Source: an uncultured Pelagibacteraceae bacterium
Lineage (GTDB): Bacteria > Pseudomonadota > Alphaproteobacteria > Pelagibacterales > Pelagibacteraceae
Direction: 5' to 3'
Assembly: GCA_902589455.1 (NCBI GenBank)
Contig: CACISX010000007.1
Coordinates: 1-51,702 of the forward strand
DNA length: 51,702 nt
Shown here: in pieces, positions 51,213 through 51,702 of the stretch
Layout of the letters: each line of letters starts with the position of its first letter
Numbering within the stretch: position 1 is the first letter of the stretch
Notes under the pieces: generated by a model
What the model saw: the letters and a program-made list of their open reading frames with translations, nothing else
Database searches by the model: none
What the model was told of the DNA's origin: nothing
Program-made: the position numbers and the translations under genes

Positions 51213-51284
51213 TTATCCCTTTCTGAATTACCGGACAGGTTCTTAGGGTATGATCTCAGTCTGTTAAGACACCCCTTTAAATAA
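51213..51284 (-). promoter_or_regulatory. TPP riboswitch (THI box) controlling thiV
   Basis: On the minus strand the conserved TPP aptamer core is in order: GGGGTG, the short P3 GTC/GAC, CTGAGA, ATACCC (P2 partner of GGGGT), GAACCTG, CCGGTAAT, then AAGGGA. P1 can form between TTATTT (51284-51279) and GGATAA (51218-51213), six pairs with two G·T. The 3' arm of P1 is part of the Shine-Dalgarno and spacer, so binding of TPP would hide the ribosome site. There is no room for a separate terminator. Confidence 0.93.
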
Positions 51285-51337
51285 TCTTTATATTATATTA
51301 ATCAATATATCTAGTAATTTAAATTTTATTCATAAAA

Positions 51338-51631
51338 TTATTTTTGACTCTTATGATTCATTATTTCAATCATGCATTTAGTAGCGTACTCTCTCCACTC
51401 AGATGAGGTTTTGTTTTTTAAACTATTCAGATGATTTCTATTATTTTGAATATCATCTTTATGCTTTAATTTGTCAGCTCCATTTAAGTTTTTCTCCATT
51501 TCGGACAAATTAGTTTCCATTGCCTTTATCCACTCGTTTCCAAGCTCAACACATTTTTGATCATCTTTTTCATCACAAATTTGCTTAAAAAAATTAAAGA
51601 TAACATCATCAGTATTAACCGAAGTGTTCAT
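51338..51631 (-). CDS. Hypothetical helical protein
   Basis: A 97-residue soluble protein rich in Lys, Asn and Glu. The central half (about 35-75) is helical, with heptad-like spacing that suggests a coiled coil (MEKNLNGADKLKHKDDIQNN region). It has three Cys (ICDEK, KCVEL, KCMIE). No signal peptide, helix or family I recognise. It begins 6 bp after the stop of the edge gene, so the two form an operon. Confidence 0.65.
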   Translation of the reverse strand: MNTSVNTDDVIFNFFKQICDEKDDQKCVELGNEWIKAMETNLSEMEKNLNGADKLKHKDDIQNNRNHLNSLKNKTSSEWREYATKCMIEIMNHKSQK

Positions 51632-51637
51632 GTATTA

Positions 51638-51702
51638 TTATTGTTTACAGGTTCCAATTGAGTCTGGACCACAAGATTGTCCATTTGTCCATGTTGCGCC
51701 AA
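51638..51702 (-). CDS. Partial Cys-containing protein, C-terminus only
   Basis: The last 20 residues of a minus-strand gene whose start lies beyond the right edge: it ends in GATWTNGQSCGPDSIGTCKQ and TAA at 51640-51638. The two Cys, Gly and Ser/Thr content look like the end of a secreted or disulfide-bonded protein. The stop is 6 bp before the 97-residue gene start. Too short to name. Confidence 0.5.
   Translation of the reverse strand, partial: GATWTNGQSCGPDSIGTCKQ

Noticed and set aside
1..51702. tRNA, rRNA, insertion sequence or prophage
   Set aside because: No cloverleaf-like gene, transposase, integrase or inverted-repeat-bounded element was seen; gene content and composition are even throughout.

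Overview
The window looks like chromosome of a SAR11 alphaproteobacterium ('Candidatus Pelagibacter' or a close relative). The evidence is very AT-rich, lysine/asparagine/isoleucine-rich coding, almost no intergenic space, many 1-40 bp gene overlaps, and a characteristic gene set: aprMBA, xsc, a TPP-riboswitch-controlled sodium:solute symporter like ThiV, a DmdA-type GcvT-fold enzyme, tandem amt genes and TRAP transporters. I see no insertion sequences, phage genes, CRISPR arrays, rRNA or tRNA genes. No stretch over 300 bases lacks a gene; the longest gap (33887-34116) holds regulatory and hairpin elements.

Layout. 1-3237 (minus): start of an NCS1-like permease, then a TakP-like TRAP transporter (dctM, dctQ, dctP) with a strong hairpin between dctP and dctQ. 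3379-7996 (plus): one tightly coupled operon of GMC oxidoreductase, TerC-family exporter, SDR, M23 peptidase-like protein and EamA permease. 8003-12877: a DAO-family oxidoreductase, a membrane-anchored SGNH-like protein, and a carbamoyltransferase with two small membrane proteins, matching the sxtI/sxtK/sxtJ set known from saxitoxin and polysaccharide clusters.

12963-22267 is an organosulfonate island: xsc (sulfoacetaldehyde to acetyl phosphate plus sulfite), a divergent suyA-suyB-like sulfolactate lyase pair (pyruvate plus sulfite), a YeiH-type and a TauE-type anion exporter, two uncharacterised small proteins, and aprA-aprB-aprM (sulfite plus AMP to APS). The two lyases would release sulfite in the cytoplasm, and the exporters and Apr would remove it. 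No sat (ATP sulfurylase) is present in the window.

22370-32545 is mostly housekeeping: HIT protein, pabC-pabA-pabB, an MFS permease, metC, a 27-residue very basic peptide missed by length cut-offs, mnmA, a DUF3553 protein, a cysQ-like phosphatase, recX, an ABA4-like protein, an HCCA isomerase-like protein, a rhodanese and a peroxiredoxin. 32594-35838 carries two paralogous ammonium transporters and HU; both amt genes have strong Shine-Dalgarno sequences and the same ATGCW-N5-WGCAT palindrome at nearly the same distance upstream of the start.

35997-46431 is a mixed set of site-2 protease, DAO oxidoreductase, YtoQ, YajQ, RhlE-like helicase, SRAP, TPR, metallo-beta-lactamase fold, short beta-carbonic-anhydrase-like, SOUL, GNAT and TauE proteins. 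46513-51702 has the DmdA-type enzyme, an ABC-2 exporter, a periplasmic thioredoxin-like protein, the ThiV-like transporter behind a TPP riboswitch whose P1 stem contains the ribosome binding site, and two uncharacterised genes at the edge.
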